Shown: positions 62,948-64,000 of the stretch, piece after piece
How the letters are laid out: each line of letters starts with the position of its first letter
How positions within the stretch are numbered: the first letter of the stretch is position 1
From: Geobacter sp. SVR
GTDB lineage: Bacteria > Desulfobacterota > Desulfuromonadia > Geobacterales > Pseudopelobacteraceae
NCBI RefSeq assembly: GCF_016865365.1
Contig: NZ_AP024469.1
Location: forward strand, 2,758,501-2,822,500
Direction: 5' to 3'
Length of the DNA: 64,000 bases
The notes under the pieces: generated by a model
The model's input: the letters and a program-made list of their open reading frames with translations, nothing else
Databases searched by the model: none
Told to the model about the DNA's origin: nothing
Position numbers and translations under genes: made by a program

Positions 62948-64000
62948 TTAAATGAACAGGTTCGTATTCCCTTCCTCGGCAGCCGCGAGATAAGAGGCCA
63001 CGCCGCCGCTCTCCACCCCTTCCACCAGTTCCTCCTGCTTGATCCCCATCAGGTCCATGGACATCTGGCAGGCCACCAGCTCGATCCCCATCGTCCGGGC
63101 CTGGGCGATCATGCTCTCCAGGGAAGCGACGTTCTTCTGTCCCATGATCATGCGGATCATTCGGGGGCCGATACCTGCCATATTCATCCGTGACAGGCCG
63201 AGCTTCGCCGCACCGCGCGGCATCATCATGCCGAACATTCTATCCATCAGTCCTTTACTGACCGTCACCCGCTCGGGCCGGCGCAGCACGTTCAATCCCC
63301 AGAAGGTGAAGAACATGGTGACCTTCCGTCCCATGGCAGCGGCCCCGGTGGCAATGATGAACGAGGCGATGGCTTTGTCGAGATCTCCGCTGAAGACCAC
63401 GATCGTCTTGGAAGTCCCGGCCCGATGGGGGCCCCTTTCTACCGGCACCGCGGTGGCGGGCACCCCACACCGTATCCGGGCCATGATCCTGCCCGGTTCG
63501 CGCTCAAGGGCGAGCAGCGTATTGCCAGTCTTGGAGCACCACGCCTGCACATCGTTGGCAAAGCCGGGGTCGGAGGCGGTAATCTCCAGCACCTCCCCAT
63601 CGTTCAACTGCTGCATGCTGTTATGCAGTTGCAGAATCGGCCCCGGACACTGGAGTCCGCAGGCATTGACCTTCACCATCTCCGCCGTCGGTATCCCCTC
63701 CCCCGCTTCGTTTTTCGGCGCGGCAGCGACTACACCCTTGTCCGCCGGAGCCTGCGACCGCAGTTCCTGCTCCTTGAGCACCGTTTGAAAGACCCGATAC
63801 CCGCCGCTCAGGTTCTTTACGGATCGGAATCCGTTCTGCAGTAAAATCCGGGATGCAAGGTACGCCCGCAACCCGACTTGGCAATAGACGACGATTTGCC
63901 TGTCCCGCGGCAGTTCCTGCAAGCGCCCCCGCAACTCATTGAGCGGAATGTTCACCGCACCGGGAATGGCGCCCAGTTGGAACTCGACCGGCTCGCGGAT
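62948..64000 (-). CDS. Rhodanese-TusA-DsrE fusion, 3' part of a CoA-disulfide-reductase-like protein (5' end beyond window)
   Basis: The frame is open to the window edge; before residue MNIPLNELR it continues with GAIPGAV, so translation starts outside the window. Domains in order: rhodanese (VVYCQVGLRAYLASRIL with the active cysteine; NLSGGYRV), TusA-like (NACGLQCPGPILQL), and DsrE-like (VFSGDLDKAIASFIIATGA to LVACQMSMDLMG). The same order follows a pyridine-nucleotide-disulfide oxidoreductase in CoA-disulfide-reductase homologues of sulfur-reducing bacteria. Expected role: persulfide transfer or reduction in the cytoplasm. Confidence 0.85.
   Translation of the reverse strand: MREPVEFQLGAIPGAVNIPLNELRGRLQELPRDRQIVVYCQVGLRAYLASRILLQNGFRSVKNLSGGYRVFQTVLKEQELRSQAPADKGVVAAAPKNEAGEGIPTAEMVKVNACGLQCPGPILQLHNSMQQLNDGEVLEITASDPGFANDVQAWCSKTGNTLLALEREPGRIMARIRCGVPATAVPVERGPHRAGTSKTIVVFSGDLDKAIASFIIATGAAAMGRKVTMFFTFWGLNVLRRPERVTVSKGLMDRMFGMMMPRGAAKLGLSRMNMAGIGPRMIRMIMGQKNVASLESMIAQARTMGIELVACQMSMDLMGIKQEELVEGVESGGVASYLAAAEEGNTNLFI

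Overview
The window looks like the chromosome of a GC-rich member of the Geobacter/Pelobacter group (Geobacterales, Desulfobacterota). This is inferred from the three-subunit succinate dehydrogenase/fumarate reductase (C-A-B order) with a one-piece cytochrome b, a B12-dependent ribonucleotide reductase, a MucR-type zinc-finger regulator, many B12-binding radical SAM proteins and a GGDEF protein with the Hypr-type substitution. No rRNA, tRNA or CRISPR array was seen.

Layout. (1) 0.2-9.4 kb, + strand: Rep-type helicase, a B12/radical SAM protein behind a structured leader, a chemoreceptor, a DUF255 thioredoxin-fold protein, a ferredoxin, a small secreted protein and a PagL-like lipid A deacylase. 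(2) 9.5-23.1 kb, - strand: a tightly overlapping 15-gene lipid/polyketide-like cluster. It encodes a polysaccharide deacetylase, a glycosyltransferase, four radical SAM proteins, an acyl carrier protein, a FabD-like transacylase, a thioesterase, a FabG, one complete and one degenerate ketosynthase, a FabZ-like dehydratase, and LolA- and LolB-like proteins. It resembles aryl-polyene and ladderane-type clusters but matches neither. An orphan Cas6-like gene lies just upstream. (3) 24.2-44.4 kb: mostly core genes, namely sdhBAC, tgt, a lipoprotein and Hypr-like GGDEF pair, mazG, murJ, mucR, rsmA-tsaD, a PIN-PhoH protein, a cysteine desulfurase, a beta-helix protein and nrdJ.

(4) 44.7-52.05 kb: accessory DNA bounded by integron attC-like sites with no integrase in the window. 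It holds a four-gene, AT-richer TIR operon (three small TIR proteins and a TIR-TIR-SLOG protein), a decayed RAYT element with 22-bp inverted ends, a GNAT acetyltransferase cassette, two lipoproteins and a bestrophin-like protein. The TIR/SLOG operon is the best candidate for an undescribed, Thoeris-like defence system. (5) 52.1-58 kb: a segment bracketed by a direct duplication of the zupT 5' region. It holds a DJ-1/PfpI protein, an exonuclease, a glycosyltransferase-like protein, an SDR, a solute-binding protein and an EamA exporter. (6) 58-64 kb: zupT, an AEC permease, a YciI protein, a methyltransferase, a YeiH exporter with a divergent LysR regulator, and the 3' part of a rhodanese-TusA-DsrE fusion cut by the window end.

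How the genes fit together. The lipid cluster contains a near-complete set for building an acyl chain on a dedicated carrier protein, modifying it by radical chemistry, releasing it, glycosylating it and delivering it to the outer membrane. In the TIR operon, small TIR enzymes could make a nucleotide signal that is sensed by the SLOG domain of the large TIR protein. Both readings are inferences from domain content and gene order.
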